64,000 bases of DNA from Syncephalis plumigaleata (GCA_025201365.1 JAIXMF010000004.1:1178001-1242000); one strand, 5' to 3'; counted from the first letter of the stretch, positions 49,237 to 61,932 are shown. Made by a program: numbers and translations. Notes: generated from the sequence alone by a model not told the origin.

Positions 49237-50000
49237 TCCCCCGAGGTTAGTGGTGTATCTTTAACGGTGCTAGCAATAACAGCCGCGGCAGCAGTAGTGG
49301 CGGAGGTATCGGGTATTTTGGCCAAATTAGCACTGGTTAATGGAGTAGCCGACGTTGCCGGTATCGTCATTGCCAATCCATCTGTATCGCTCGCCGAATA
49401 TGAAGCAATACTTGAAGCACCCTTGGTATGCGTATCCCTCGATGTATAGGATGATGTGTCAGCCATCGCCATGGTAACCTGATCAGTGTGATCGATGATG
49501 GCTGTGGAGCGTTTCAATGATCGAGGTGTTGTCGTCGATGTTGATGTTGATGTTGTCGATGCTGATGTTCCGGTTCCTGTTCTTGACGATGATGATGCTA
49601 AATGGTCGAATAATGTTGCGGCCGGTGCAATAACAGGCGATGATGAAGAGCGCAATCCAGTTAATTGTGGCGGTAAAAACGAATGCTGTTCAGTTGCTTT
49701 AAATGCACTTTGCGTTCTACGATTACTATGCCTATGCCGACGACGAAGTGATAGTACTCGAGTAGTAGGCGAGTTATTCGATCTATCATGGATTGCGCTA
49801 GCAATAGTATTTGATGACGCTGATGATGCCGGTGATGATGTTCTCGGTGATGTTGATGTCGTTGTTGTTGATGTTGTTGATGCCGTTGACATAGTCGTGC
49901 TGCCATTTTTATGATTACTACGACTCACTCGATGCATGTATGTCTTTTCATCGGTCATCACTGCAAGCGGGTCCGGTGTGGACACCACTGTTTCCTCCAT
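49233..50000 (-). CDS. Ser/Thr-rich N-terminal ORF abutting the histidine kinase, probably its true N-terminus
   Basis: 255 codons from ATG at 50000 (MEETVVSTPDPLAVMTDEKT) of Ser/Thr/Ala-rich low-complexity sequence. It ends in TGA overlapping the first Met of the kinase ORF (ATGATG after a run of five G). One more G in that run would fuse the two frames. In a eukaryote a tight overlap is more likely one protein with a miscounted homopolymer than two proteins. The alternative is a long upstream ORF in the leader. Confidence 0.55.
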   Translation of the reverse strand: MEETVVSTPDPLAVMTDEKTYMHRVSRSNHKNGSTTMSTASTTSTTTTSTSPRTSSPASSASSNTIASAIHDRSNNSPTTRVLSLRRRHRHSNRRTQSAFKATEQHSFLPPQLTGLRSSSSPVIAPAATLFDHLASSSSRTGTGTSASTTSTSTSTTTPRSLKRSTAIIDHTDQVTMAMADTSSYTSRDTHTKGASSIASYSASDTDGLAMTIPATSATPLTSANLAKIPDTSATTAAAAVIASTVKDTPLTSGE

Positions 50001-53000
50001 AATTGTATGCTACTATTTAATGCGCCAGTTCGATAAACTAAATGATTAATTAGATCAGGCAATGCAATATTACGATGATTTCGTTGCTAACGACAATAAT
50101 GCTGAGATCGTAGTGCTTGACTATACACTATCCGATATGTATATATGTATATATGTATATATTATCTACGTAATATAATGATAGTAATAGTGGCTAGCTT
50201 TATCCCAGCTTAAGCTGCGCGATTATTACCCTTTTAGCCGTTAACCACAATCTATTTGTCGTTTGCGATGAGCAAGTAGAGAGTAAAGACTATCTGCAGA
50301 GATCTATGGAATAACAGATAGCCACCGATAGGAAACGGTAAAATATAATCAGAAAACCGGTATTTCCTGTGTGTAAAAGCACTCCCACGGCTGCATACAA
50401 CCAGGTATAGGCATAGAGAGATAGAAGCGAAAAGTTATAACATAGACTTCTAGTAGATCGACCGCTATATAGCGAGTAATGGATAGCAGCAGGTAGCCGT
50501 AAGTGTAGGCACACCACCACACACGCTTGGTAGAATTAAAGGGAGTGCGGGAGTAGAGGTGCAGTTGTAACAAAAAGAGTACAATCCTTTGGTAGTTGCA
50601 ATCGTTAGCGTCTTTCAGTAATCTCACGAAAGTAACCGTAATAAAAATAGTTAAAAGACAAAGTGTAAGCGCGTGACTGATACGTAGACGATAAGCAGGA
50701 GATTGGTAAGAGAAACAGATTGTCAAGGAACATGGACGAGACTCGAATGTTTTCAACTGTGCGGGGAAGAAAAAGGAAAAGTTTTATGTGGGTGTGGTTG
50801 AGTGAGTGAGTGAGTGAATGAATGAATGAGTGGCAATAAAGTTTTAAAAGTGCCACTAAAATCTGCACTATAGTGTACTTTTCATAAAGAAAATGACAAA
50901 TACTTGTTATTAGTAGCAAGCGATGGTAAGGATGATTGGAATCGGGTTGTACGGCATCGTTCTACACAAACAATGTTGTCGATAAATAAATAAATAAAAT
51001 GTAATAAAATGAGGATTAACGAGATCAATCTGTGTAGCATACAATTGAGCGATGCAAACATTTATGATGGATAATTGTACATGTATCTATAATGTATCTG
51101 TACATACATAAAGAACCATTCTAGATTATCCTATGCTATGATCTATCTAGAGTGGCATCATCCAAAAACATGAACAGTTACTACGGTGGTATACCATAAA
51201 TAGGGCATACAAAAGCGTGTATAACATATGGCCTACTTCCATAGACGGGAATCACGAATCTAGAACACACGTACATACATCCACATACATCATAGACACA
51301 CACACACACACATACGCACATACATACATACGTACATTCACACACACCTGCTGAATATGATAGGTGTGCCTTGACATGGTAAAAAGTGTTATACTAAGAA
51401 TAGGATAGGGGGGAAGTGCCTACACAACGCATAAACATACACATACATGCACAATCGCATATCAAGGAGAAGAGGTCATCAAGTTTGAAGTATAGCAATA
51501 AAAGTGATCCTTTAGTGGATAATATGAATCATATGCTATTGCTGCTACTACTACTGCTATTACCATAGTCCTTGTAGAGTAAGCTTTTACAAAGAAAAAA
51601 AGCGCAAAACTAGCATTGCATTGCTGACAGACATCATTGAACAGCACTGAGAACCGGTTTTCTATAGTGAAATATGACGACATTATTCGGATACACGGAG
51701 GTGAATCTAAGGCAAGTAGATTAGCCGTCCACACAAATCATGTGGTACTCATAACCGCATTGACTATGATATGACGACGCTTATTTCAAGTGTGCAAAAA
51801 AAGAAGAGGATGATTATCACGTCGTTTATCCTCCTCATTTTATACGACACATACACACACGCGCGCGTATGTTTCTACCTACTACTATTACTGATGATGA
51901 TAATAATAAACTCAAATAGTAAATGTCTTCTTTTGATTAATGTTCTTCTACGCATTTAAATAATAAAATAGAGTATGGTGGCATAACAGTCATTTTGTAG
52001 GTGCAATGACAATAGTGTATATCATCCATACTGTAATCCGAGCATAGTGGCGGCAGTATCAGATGACTTACCGGTTTAATGGTAAACTTTGATTTGTAAA
52101 CCATAAAAATTACAAATGTAGCGTGATATAACCATTCATGAATATACAAAACCGCATCAACCTTAATGATTTAGAATAATAGGCAGCGATGCTATCTACT
52201 CATTAATCATATGTAGATACGCAGCTATAGCGAAGTAGCAAAATAAGCATGGAAATAATAGAGGAGAAAAAGAAACAGCTGATGGAAAAAAGTGAGAATA
52301 CAACATTATCGTACGTATTTTGTACGAATTCCATTTACTTTCACACACGTACTCTCTCCTCTCAACAAATGGTTTGACTAATGTGTAAAAATAACTGGAC
52401 TCTGAATCTACATCATTGATGAACACATGTCGTCATATTCCATCCATATTAAGGTAGAAGGGATGTTTGCAATACTCATCATTTGTATTACCACTAGCAA
52501 CCATATACATTGCAATGTAAAACATTCCATATACCGTATATACACACATATTAAAGGATAAATTAACAAGGATTATGCCTGTCTAGTCATATTGTTATCG
52601 TGGTGAATCTAGGAGGGGGACAACAATTAAGATGCTTCGATTATATTGTTTGTATTAGAGTTGTGATATCTCTCGCGTTCGACCCTTATATTATTACATC
52701 ATCTGCATCATTCGACGATGCGGCCATATCGCATCTTTTTCCCTATCCTACACCACCACAACCACCACAACAACTACTACTTTACAACTATTCACCTTAA
52801 TAATACTCTATTGATTTCCGTACTAAATATCACGTTCATATACCAGGTACAAAAGTAGCTATTCTATAAAATCGGTATAGTTTATAAAAACACAAAGAAT
52901 CAGCAAAAGTATAAAACGTAATTCCACTACTCTAAACAGGCTTATTAGGCCAGTAGTAGTAGTAGTAGTAGTAACAATCACAGCTAGCAATTATTGTTGA

Positions 53001-54491
53001 CACGTGTATGTGTGTGTGCGTATATGTAATTGTTCATAAAGCAAACGAATGAGCAAATGTAGGAGTGAGGAGGAAGGAAGGAGGAGTAGGAAGGAAGGAA
53101 AGCGAGTAAGAGCGAAGCCTGTAACCGAGGCAACAGTACTTTTTCGCTTTAGCGAGATAAACGACACAATATGCGCAATGTAGCAACTGTAGGAACACGC
53201 AAGAATATGGTCATTTACTTACCTTTAAAATAGAATTTACGAAATTGCAACGTAAAGAGCGGTGCAATGTAACAAGTAAGGTGTGGTAGAGCGGCGCGTA
53301 TAGTTGAGTCGCGGTCCATACAAACGGACGGGAAAGTGTCGAGAAAAAAAAACGAAAAAAGACGATAGTTGCACCAGGTCAGCCGGTGGCGTTACATGTA
53401 GTAACGGTCGTGTTAGTAATGCCAATAGTGGCAATAGCAGTATATCGATAATGGTTATCGGGTATAATTGATAATGGGAGATAAGCGTAGAACAATAAAG
53501 AAGAAAGATAAAGGCAAGGCCAGTGTGAACGTGCGTCAAAGCACTACTGATTCGGTCGAGTGGTGAGGGCAGTTTAACAGGAAAACCATTACAGAACACA
53601 CACATACGCATACGCACAAACACCCACTATTGGCCTCATCGTTTACGCTCGGATCTCTCCTGTAGTATAGTAGTAGCATTACCATTATTACTTATAAATT
53701 CATATTTGAAACGGCACAACTCATAAATAAAGGTGACATGATAATATTGTCACAATGTTCAATTTAATCAACTGATTAGTAGTAACAAAACATATTATAT
53801 CCACGTATTAGTCGTATAGTAGATGTGTATGACTCCCTGTTCATTATAACAATTGGATGATGATTGTCGCATGTGCCACACCGACGTGTGTGTACGTGTG
53901 TGTATCATATCCATCCACGCCATTTGTCTATCGTGGTGGTTAACATCGTCCAGATGTACTGCGTAGCAATGGCATGAAATCCAATGGCATTAGAAGAGTC
54001 GCCGCATGACATCATGTACGGTTCCATCAGGTATCATCTTGTCACTCCATTAAGACATGACGTCATTGCTCATAATATCAGGTTGTCATGTGTAATGTGT
54101 TTCGCCTGTGCTACACTCTTAGTAATTTAACCATCCACCTCGGCGTGGTAGCACATCGCACGGGCGGTGTTTGCGAACAAGTCCAACTCTAATCAAGGCC
54201 GTGTCAGATAGAAATGACGCTCATTCCATTCATTGATTGAGTATATATATATATATGATATTGTGACCATTATTACGTTTAGTAAAATGATACATTATTC
54301 TGCATTAAATTTGGTATACGTCACGTCATATTGTATTCGTATTTCTCCACTCAATTGATTTACACTTTCAGACTGAATTGAATTGTTAAAATCGTATATT
54401 TACTCCAAAGATAAAAGTCGATAGCAAATAGTATTTTAATAATAATTGACACATAAAAACATAAACCATCAATAAAACTCATATAGGCCTG
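50001..54491. other. 4.5-kb region without a supported coding gene
   Basis: Several ORFs of 60-135 codons exist on both strands but show no coding character, no family motifs and no joining introns. Pyrimidine-rich on the minus strand at about 50300-50900 and 53040-53620, as expected of leaders for minus-strand genes. A good minus-strand splice donor (GTAAGT) lies at about 53217-53222, so a non-coding leader exon may lie upstream of it. Microsatellites: ACACAC at about 51296-51311, AGT triplets at about 52951-52971, GAGTGAGTGAGTGAATGAATG at about 50803-50828. Confidence 0.5.
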
Positions 54492-55768
54492 CTATTGAGT
54501 AGGTTGCTGTTGTGGCGTTTTACGGAAATACCAAGTAAACATATTTCCAGATGATTGTTGCGGTGTTGACATGCTCCTCAATGCGGCTACAAGGCTAGTA
54601 CAGCCGTTACCTTGTGTCGATATGGAAGTTACTCGAAGCAGTGAGATATAGGCATTTACAACTTGTTCCAACTTCCTCTCTGTTAAACTTTGGGAGAAAG
54701 CAGGGCCAGAGTTTCTTATTATATGGCCTGCTATTGCCTTACGCTCATCAGAAGTAATATTTTGTGGATCTTTCACCATATTTAGGTTAACGTCGAGTGA
54801 AATAAATTCCGTAGGTGCCTTTTGGAAATCAAAACAAGCATAAGGGCTTGATGGTCCAAGGCTACCCATTGTTGACAGTGTGTTAATATCCAACAGTCTT
54901 CTATTAGGCGAAAGTTCTTGTATTATATCAAAGTCAAAGATCGTTGTCTTCAATCCCCCAAAGAATTGTTTGCTAACAATGACATCTATATTTATACGTT
55001 AAATGATGGCGATATAACTTGATAATACGTACTGCCTACGTGCAAATCTGCATGCTTAATACCGGCATTATAAAGGTAAATGAAGCCTATGAAACAGTTA
55101 GCGTATGCATTAAGCAGCATAGATCGATAGCTTACCCTTGAGTAGTTGTGGCATGATTTGGTTGATAATAACGAGACGCTCCGCATAGCTTTTCCCCGAG
55201 ATAACTTGCCATAATGGATCGCCATTAATATAGCGATAAACGTAACAGTTCCCGGCAGGATGAGGTGGCAATCGGGAATTTCGATACGTATCAATGGATA
55301 GGCCACATAATTACGGTATTCCTTATTGATTCCCGTAAGCGTATCTCGTGCAATTACAAGTTTCTTTTATACAAGGGTAAGTAGTAGTAGTAGAGCAGAT
55401 GACATTCGTTATACTCACATCAAATGCTAGTTCTTCGTTATTTTTGGAATGCATTTCATAAATTCAACTCGTCGATTATATGTAACTCTAGCAAAGCTAA
55501 AGGCATTTCTTCCACCCCCATACCACTCCACTTTTGACAGTCCGTTCTTTGCTGCTACTCCTCCATCCATATATTGGCGAGCATACGAGTTTGGGTTTTG
55601 TGCTCCTAAAAATATACGCTTGTATTAGCATTAAACAAAATATCCAGTTACTATATTACTATCGAGACTGCCACCACCGCCAACTGCTTGCGTTTGTGTG
55701 GCACATGATATTAATGCCAATACCGCGGTTGTTATCGTTAATGTAGTATAATGAAGTAATGAACGCAT
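54492..55768 (-). CDS. Secreted protein-kinase-like protein, frame-broken as sequenced
   Basis: Seen: signal peptide (HYTTLTITTAVLALISCATQ), then NPNSYARQYMDGGVAAKNGL and SKVEWYGGGRNAFSFARVTY, a block PHPAGNCYVYRYINGDPLWQ with ERLVIINQIMPQLLK (helix C to hinge region), then IGFIYLYNAGIKHADLHVGN with the kinase catalytic Asp and Asn in HADLHVGN (the last Asn arises across a splice junction), then TTIFDFDIIQEL, a DFD variant of the metal-binding DFG motif, and a C-lobe to 54492. Two frame changes are needed in the N-lobe, each at an A run; the C-lobe is intact. The signal peptide places it in the secretory pathway. No close family could be named. Confidence 0.65.
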
Positions 55769-57417
55769 GATATTCCTGATATCAAGTAGAAGCTAAGGGT
55801 AGAGCAGCGAGAGAGAAAGATAGAGAAAGAGAGAGATGGTTTGATGCAATGAAAGTAGCAGTATTACCGCCTCTATTTATGTCGTAAACAGTTCGGATGT
55901 ACCATTCTACTGAATAGAATGATGTTCTAGTTCTAAACTGCGCATTGCGGAACAGAACAATCTCAACTCCATATATAAATTACCATTCTATTAGTGGTAA
56001 TTAATAATTGTATCCTATGTGTCGTAACTTGATAATTTGGGATGTGCCAGTCTATTCCATCCTGTTTTGGATAAATGGATGTCTCAATTATAAACTGCGC
56101 ACCAAGGAAAAAAGAAAAAGCATTGCATAACATCATTTGCCATTAATAGATGCTCATTACTAATACTTCATGTATCAATCTATATGCATATAAATGATCT
56201 ACAATATAATCATTTCAATAAAGTATAGCCAGCCATGATGGTTATAACAGGTGTACGTGTCATCATTGATGGAGTATTCTGAAATGATGATGATGTGTAA
56301 ATTCAGACAATTGGTAGATCATGCGGTTTACGACACGGCAACATCGCATTCATTCATCATCATAATTGCTATGATGATTAAACAGATGGATAGCTTTCCT
56401 TACATTTCCATTTAATCGATACTCATATGCATCGTGTGGATCTAAAAGGGACTATCTTGACAATCACCCGATGCATATCTAATTCAATAGTAATAATTCA
56501 ATTGTTGTACATTCATTGTGGGGAGAGGAATAATACAAGATACATTCTAAGTAGCAATCATACGATAGTTAACGTGAACAGCTCATGTCGATATTGCTTC
56601 GCTTTCTTATTTGGATTGCATCCGACAATTGACAGAAACAAGCTTGACATGTATTCCTCCATCTAATTGATACTCATCTGCTCGGTGTACTACTACACTA
56701 ATACTACTGTCATTTGGTATTTGTCTGTCCATTGTATCCGTCAATTATCACTCGCATATTGACTACGTACGAATAAACATACTATTCCACTCACTACTAC
56801 TACTACTACTACTACTACTATAATTCATGTATACAACAATCAATGCAATCATTGTAATAATATCATCGTATAATCAATCAATACAAAGTAGTCGACATAG
56901 CTGGATGTACGATACAACAAGCAATACCAGTTGATGCAAGTGTACGCGTGCATCATTCACCGAAATATCGATAGCTATCAATGATAATGGTGATACGATA
57001 TATTCTGGCCATTTAATTGATGTCTACGTAATTGCACTAATAGGAGCAGGTATTTCTAAACTATTAAGGTGTTCGATATCACGAATAAACATACAACAGC
57101 CAACCTCTTTCATATGCACAGTCTCATATGCATATCTTCTGTCTGGAGATGATCAATTGACAAGTTTATCGTCGTCTGACATTCACAATAGCAATGACAT
57201 TGGTATGTGAATTCAACGGTCATTTGTTGTATGTTATGTCGAGACAGGAATGCTACATGGATGCTGTTGGTTGATTCACAATAGGAATAATGATGTGATC
57301 ATGCAAGAACGGACATAATGGATCAATTTAGTATTGATCAGCTTTGAGCATTCGAACTACATTGCGCATTGACAAATACAAGCTAGTGCCTGCATTCTCG
57401 ATGTACTACCCCAAGCA
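55769..57417. other. Intergenic with faint direct repeats
   Basis: At 55895-55950 and 56040-56105 a related block recurs (shared core TAAACTGCGCA, 157 bp apart). At about 56417 and 56668 the phrase GATACTCAT(A/C)TGC recurs 251 bp apart. An ACT-triplet run lies at about 56798-56820. No microexon-type GTAAGT array is seen here. No gene is supported. Confidence 0.4.
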
Positions 57418-57927
57418 ATGGATAGACTATTCAGTTATATCAATATCCGCCATCATCATCATCTCGGCTATAAATCGAGCACTTTGACACACTCACTTGC
57501 CATCTTCATACTCGCTCTTCTATTCTATTCTACTCTACTCTACTCTCGTTCTAGTCAACTTATCTGTCTATCCATTCCACTGGCCAACATCAACATAAAG
57601 TTCTCTGCCGTTGTCGCTCTCACTAGTCTGACCGCCATTGAAGCTAGCCCAATAGGATGCGTCGTCGTGCTGTTGTCGAACGCCGTGCTCCAAATCCTAA
57701 TCCTACTGTTCCTTTCGCTCATTCTTCCGACGTCTCTTAAGCGGACAAGACAAGGACATTATCAAGTAGATATTATAGGTATTCAAGTCAAGAATGGATT
57801 GGTGCAAGACCCTCATTTAGTGTCCATGCCATTCAAGTCTTTATTCCTTGGTACAACAACAAATATATCTACAAGATCATCATTCAATCATTTATTGAAT
57901 AAATATATGTCGTATTGTCCGCTATAA
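57418..57927 (+). CDS. ORF related to the terminal exon of the microexon gene; hydrophobic N-terminal part
   Basis: A single open frame of 169 codons. Seen: hydrophobic stretches (LAIFILALLFYSTLLYS and VLQILILLFLSLILP), then the shared segment KRTRQGHYQVDIIGIQVKN, FKSLFLGTTTNISTR and a stop at 57925-57927. The last 60 codons match the terminal exon at 1204-1372 in the same frame. Upstream of AAGCGGACAAG it has no microexon array. A pyrimidine-rich stretch at about 57510-57550 ending in TCTAG could be a splice acceptor, so the true start may lie in another exon. Function unknown. Confidence 0.4.
   Translation: MDRLFSYINIRHHHHLGYKSSTLTHSLAIFILALLFYSTLLYSRSSQLICLSIPLANINIKFSAVVALTSLTAIEASPIGCVVVLLSNAVLQILILLFLSLILPTSLKRTRQGHYQVDIIGIQVKNGLVQDPHLVSMPFKSLFLGTTTNISTRSSFNHLLNKYMSYCPL
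57740..57925 (+). repeat. Dispersed segment, copy B
   Basis: Match to 1204-1420, including the TTGAATAAATAT block. Relative to copy A it has one 3-nt insertion and one 3-nt deletion in the ORF, and lacks about 35 bases just before AATAAA. Most base differences change the amino acid, so either the protein evolves fast or the segment is not coding. Confidence 0.75.
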
Positions 57928-58111
57928 TGATAATGGAGTGATAAATGAATAGTAGTGACGCCTTTGCGATTCACTTCACATCCCATGAATGTGACGATAA
58001 TTGATGACGACAGCAATATAGCCATTTCATAGCTCTTCCTATTTTTCGTTCTTTCATCTTGACCGCTGCATACTGCAAGTATCTTATTGTGCGTTTATCC
58101 GATTAGTAACC

Positions 58112-60232
58112 ATGTCAGACGATGACTTTATGCTAGAAGATAACGATGGGTACGATTTCGAATACTCCTCGGGCGAAGAGGATGAAGCCCAGGATACAGA
58201 CGTGGAGAATAGATACTATAATGCTAAAGGTAAGTATTCCTCGTGTAGTGGCTAGATGTCTCCCTTAATTTGTATCCTATAAGACTTGAAGAATGAAGAT
58301 AATCCCGAGGAGGCCATTAAAGAGTTCCATCAAGTGGTCGAGGCAGAAGAAGAGAAGGGCGACTGGTAGGTGCTCAATATGGTTTTGTTTGTTTGTTTTC
58401 CTCATAGACTAAACATGTATATATACTCCTCATCTGTTAGGGGATTTAAAGCGTTAAAACAAATAGTTAAACTTGAAATTAAGTTTAAATATTATGATCG
58501 GGTAATGAGACGAGACATATGACTATTACTGCTACACGTAGTATAAGAGTGCTAAACAAGTTTCTTGGTTTATTTAGGCGTTAGAGAATTATCGTGAACT
58601 ATTAACCTATACGAAGTCAGCGGTAACGCGTAATTACGGCGAGAAAGGTGTCAACACTATTTTAGACGCGGTGTCTTTAATGACCGATCTTACCTGTATG
58701 GAACGCTTTTATAAGGTTACCCTTGATGCTTTGCTAGAAGCTAAGAACGAGGTAGGTAAACTGCAAGCATAGTGTCATCCAATGTAGAATGACAATAACA
58801 ATAATTCATTCATTTATTATGATATGCAGCGATTATGGATGAAGACAAATCTAAAACTAGCGAAATTACTATTGGACCGTGATGAGCACACGCAGCTTAA
58901 CCAAGTGTTGCGCGAGCTTAAACAAGCCTGCGAGAGTAAAAGTAGTTATGATGCACAAGCGCGTGATAATCATCTACTAGAAGTGTACGCATTGGAGATT
59001 CAATTATTAACTCGTGAAAAGAAGAATAAAAAGTTAAAGGTGAGCAAGATTTTCCTCAATTATAATCATGAGATCCATTTGCTAGTCAATAGCACTAATA
59101 GATTATAAAACAATGCCGATGCAGGAATTGTATCAAAAATGTCTCGCGGTAAAATCGGCCATTCCTCACCCGCGCATCATGGGTGTTATCCGAGAATGCG
59201 GCGGCAAGATGCATATGAGAGAGCGTAAGTGTCAATGTTGAATTAGCACTTGATCACTAACTCTCTCTCTCTCACTATGTATATACATATATAGAGGAAT
59301 GGGACAAGGCACAAACCGACTTTTTCGAATCGTTCAAGAATTATGATGAAGCTGGAAGTAAACAACGTATTCAAGTGTTGAGGTGTGTACACGTATAACG
59401 CTTAACTCATGATAGATCGGCATATTCATGGCGTGTAGATATCTCGTCTTGGCAAGTATGCTTACAGGCTCACAGATTAATCCATTCGATTCACAAGAGA
59501 CAAAGCCGTAAGTAGTGATGAGAGTTATATTTCCAATGACAATAAATGGTATGACTGACTGGTTACATAATGCTCACGTATTAGATACAAGAATGATCCG
59601 CAAATCACGGTGATGACCGATCTAGTGGATGCATACCAGCATCGAGAGATTCGTAACTTTGAAAAGATTCTAAAAAGTAATAGATAATGATTATTTTGAT
59701 AAATGACTAACCACTTTATCTGTGATGAATAATAGAGAATCACGATGATATTATGGGCGATGCATTTATTCGTGAATACATTGCTAATGTGCTACGAAGC
59801 ATTCGTATGCAAGTGCTACTCGAGTTGATTCAACCGTATACACGTATTGAAATCGCATTTATAGCTCAAGTAAGCATCCTAGTTAATCAGCAATATCTAT
59901 TGGTTAACATGCTAATGCAATCTTGATAGCAATTGAATATTCTAGAGAATGATGTGGAAGAATTGCTAGTGAGTCTAATACTAGATGAGAAGGTTGAAGG
60001 ACAAATCGATCAAGTGAGCCGTCGACTTGAATTGAAAAAGATGTTAGTATCTATCCTATTCACGATGATGATCATCATTAGTACTAATTCACTTGACTTA
60101 CACACATGATTATCATCATTTACTTATTATAGCGACCATGACTATGAGAAATATGCGAATATGACTAAATGGACGAATTCATTAACGGAATTACAGAAAC
60201 TAGTTACCAACCAGTATCAATCGAGTATCTAA
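58112..60232 (+). CDS. CSN2: COP9 signalosome subunit 2
   Basis: CSN2 is a PCI-domain scaffold of the signalosome, which removes Nedd8 from cullins. Seen: the acidic start [88 protein letters not shown]-type TPR helices, [40 protein letters not shown], the PCI part ([20 protein letters not shown]) and a C-terminal helix with [16 protein letters not shown]. About ten exons, all in frame. Length of about 440 residues matches the family. Confidence 0.94.
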
Positions 60233-60850
60233 GAGGTCTCTAGTAGTAATAGTGCCATTACTATCATTGTTTTCTATGGCAATATACTCTCATACATCTC
60301 ACATGTTCATGTCAGCATCCATATCACATTGCATCACATGAACAAGTCGTACAACTCGAGTGTGTGATCTACATTCACTCATTCAGACGTATATACCAAT
60401 TATTAAATCGTTCGTTTATCCTGTTATTACTCATGTATATCGTGTACTATAGTCGGTGAATGATCATGATTACTTTATTAGGCTATAGTGTTCTAGATTC
60501 ATTTGTATCTCAATTCTCTTTGTATACAAGCATCATGGAGACACAAGGCCTATTAGCAATAATTGACTCCGACTAATAATGCAACAGTATAACGACGACA
60601 GTGTCATCATCGTCATCATCATCGTCGTCTTTATATAAAGTAAGTTACCCACATGCTTAATAGATTAGTAGGCAGTATTTTCTTTACTTTTTTCATTCCT
60701 TCTCTCTCTCTCTTCTCTCTATTTCTTCCTCTCTCGTTATCCTATTGTTAAGGACGAGTATTCACCAAGTAGTTACTAGTACAAGTACACTAGTAAACAA
60801 CTACATTCTCATTCTGTTGTTCTCATTTACTTCTCTATTGTCGTTCAATT
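60233..60850. other. Intergenic
   Basis: 3' flank of CSN2 and the promoter of the AIG1-like gene; ATC-triplet run at about 60605-60630 and a CTCTCTCTCTCTTCTCTCT run at about 60702-60720. No gene is seen. Confidence 0.5.
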
Positions 60851-61932
60851 ATGGTCGTTACATTACAATCAAAGTCAAGAACTGCCGTACATGCTGCAGG
60901 CCTTGTTTCCTTTTCTTTTTCCTTCTGGCTTCTAACTCAACTCACTAATAAGGCGGATAATGCATTTGGTTGGCATTTCATTGTAAGTAATTGTGACAAT
61001 AATAGATATTATGAAAATGGCCTTAGTTAACAAGTTGTTTGCTCTCGATTTCACTTATCCAATGAATGTGATATCATTGATAATGATGATGATGATGATG
61101 ATTATTAGTATCTCACGATTATTGGACTTGGCCTAAGTGCCATCGTTTATTTCCTTGCCTTGTTACACGACATTCGACCACATCCTAGTAAGTGTATAGA
61201 CATATACACATCCTATCTACACGTTCCTGTTCATCTAACCTACATTTACCGCTATAGCTGTAGATTATGCTAAACAGCTCTGTCTAGTGGTTGCTTATCC
61301 GGTAGGTAATAGCAATCATTCTAGCTAATAAATAATGACTAATAACATGTTATACATGATTAGATTGAAGCGCTTATTACCATATTATATTGGAGTATCG
61401 TGCTATATGATGATACGCTTATGCATGGCGATGATCAAGAAAGGTAAACAATCTACTTGGTTAACTAATTCCTAACTGATTATTTATATATTCTATCGTT
61501 TGATGTAGATTACCCTTTCTTCTCGATGCCACGTATCATTTATTCCCGGCAGTAGCATTGTTGATTGAGTTCCTAGCCTTTAGTAATAATTTCAAACATT
61601 CCATCAAGCACATCTACGTCATTTACAGCTTTGCTCTACTCTATGGTGTCTGGCTACAAGTATGCTATTATTATAATGGATTCTGGGTAAGTAGCAATAT
61701 GTATATCAAGTATCATTGATCATTGTAGAATAAATTTCTTTCTAGCCGTATCCATTCTTCCATTTAATGGAACATCATCATCGAGTGGCTGTCTACTTGT
61801 CCAGTGCCACATTATGCAGTTTCATCTACATTACAGGTATGTATACGCTAATATAATGACAAGCAATCAGTTAATGAGTGAGTGATTATTACATACGGTA
61901 TAGGTGCAACCATTCATAGAAACTACAAATGA
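60851..61932 (+). CDS. AIG1 / FAR-17a-like multi-TM protein
   Basis: AIG1 and ADTRP are membrane threonine hydrolases of branched fatty-acid esters; fungal relatives are little studied. Seen: six hydrophobic segments, including YLTIIGLGLSAIVYFLALLH, AKQLCLVVAYPIEALITILY, the family block ATYHLFPAVALLIEFLAFS (His where AIG1 has its active-site His), YVIYSFALLYGVWLQVCYYY with NGFWPYPFLHLMEHHHRVAV, and a short tail IHRNYK. Seven exons. The start chosen is the Met at 60851; an upstream in-frame region is open but has no better start context. Convergent with the RAPTOR gene. Confidence 0.8.

Noticed and set aside
50290-53623. Several ORFs of 60-135 codons
   Set aside because: Composition follows pyrimidine-rich or microsatellite sequence; no motifs and no splice joins to a larger frame.
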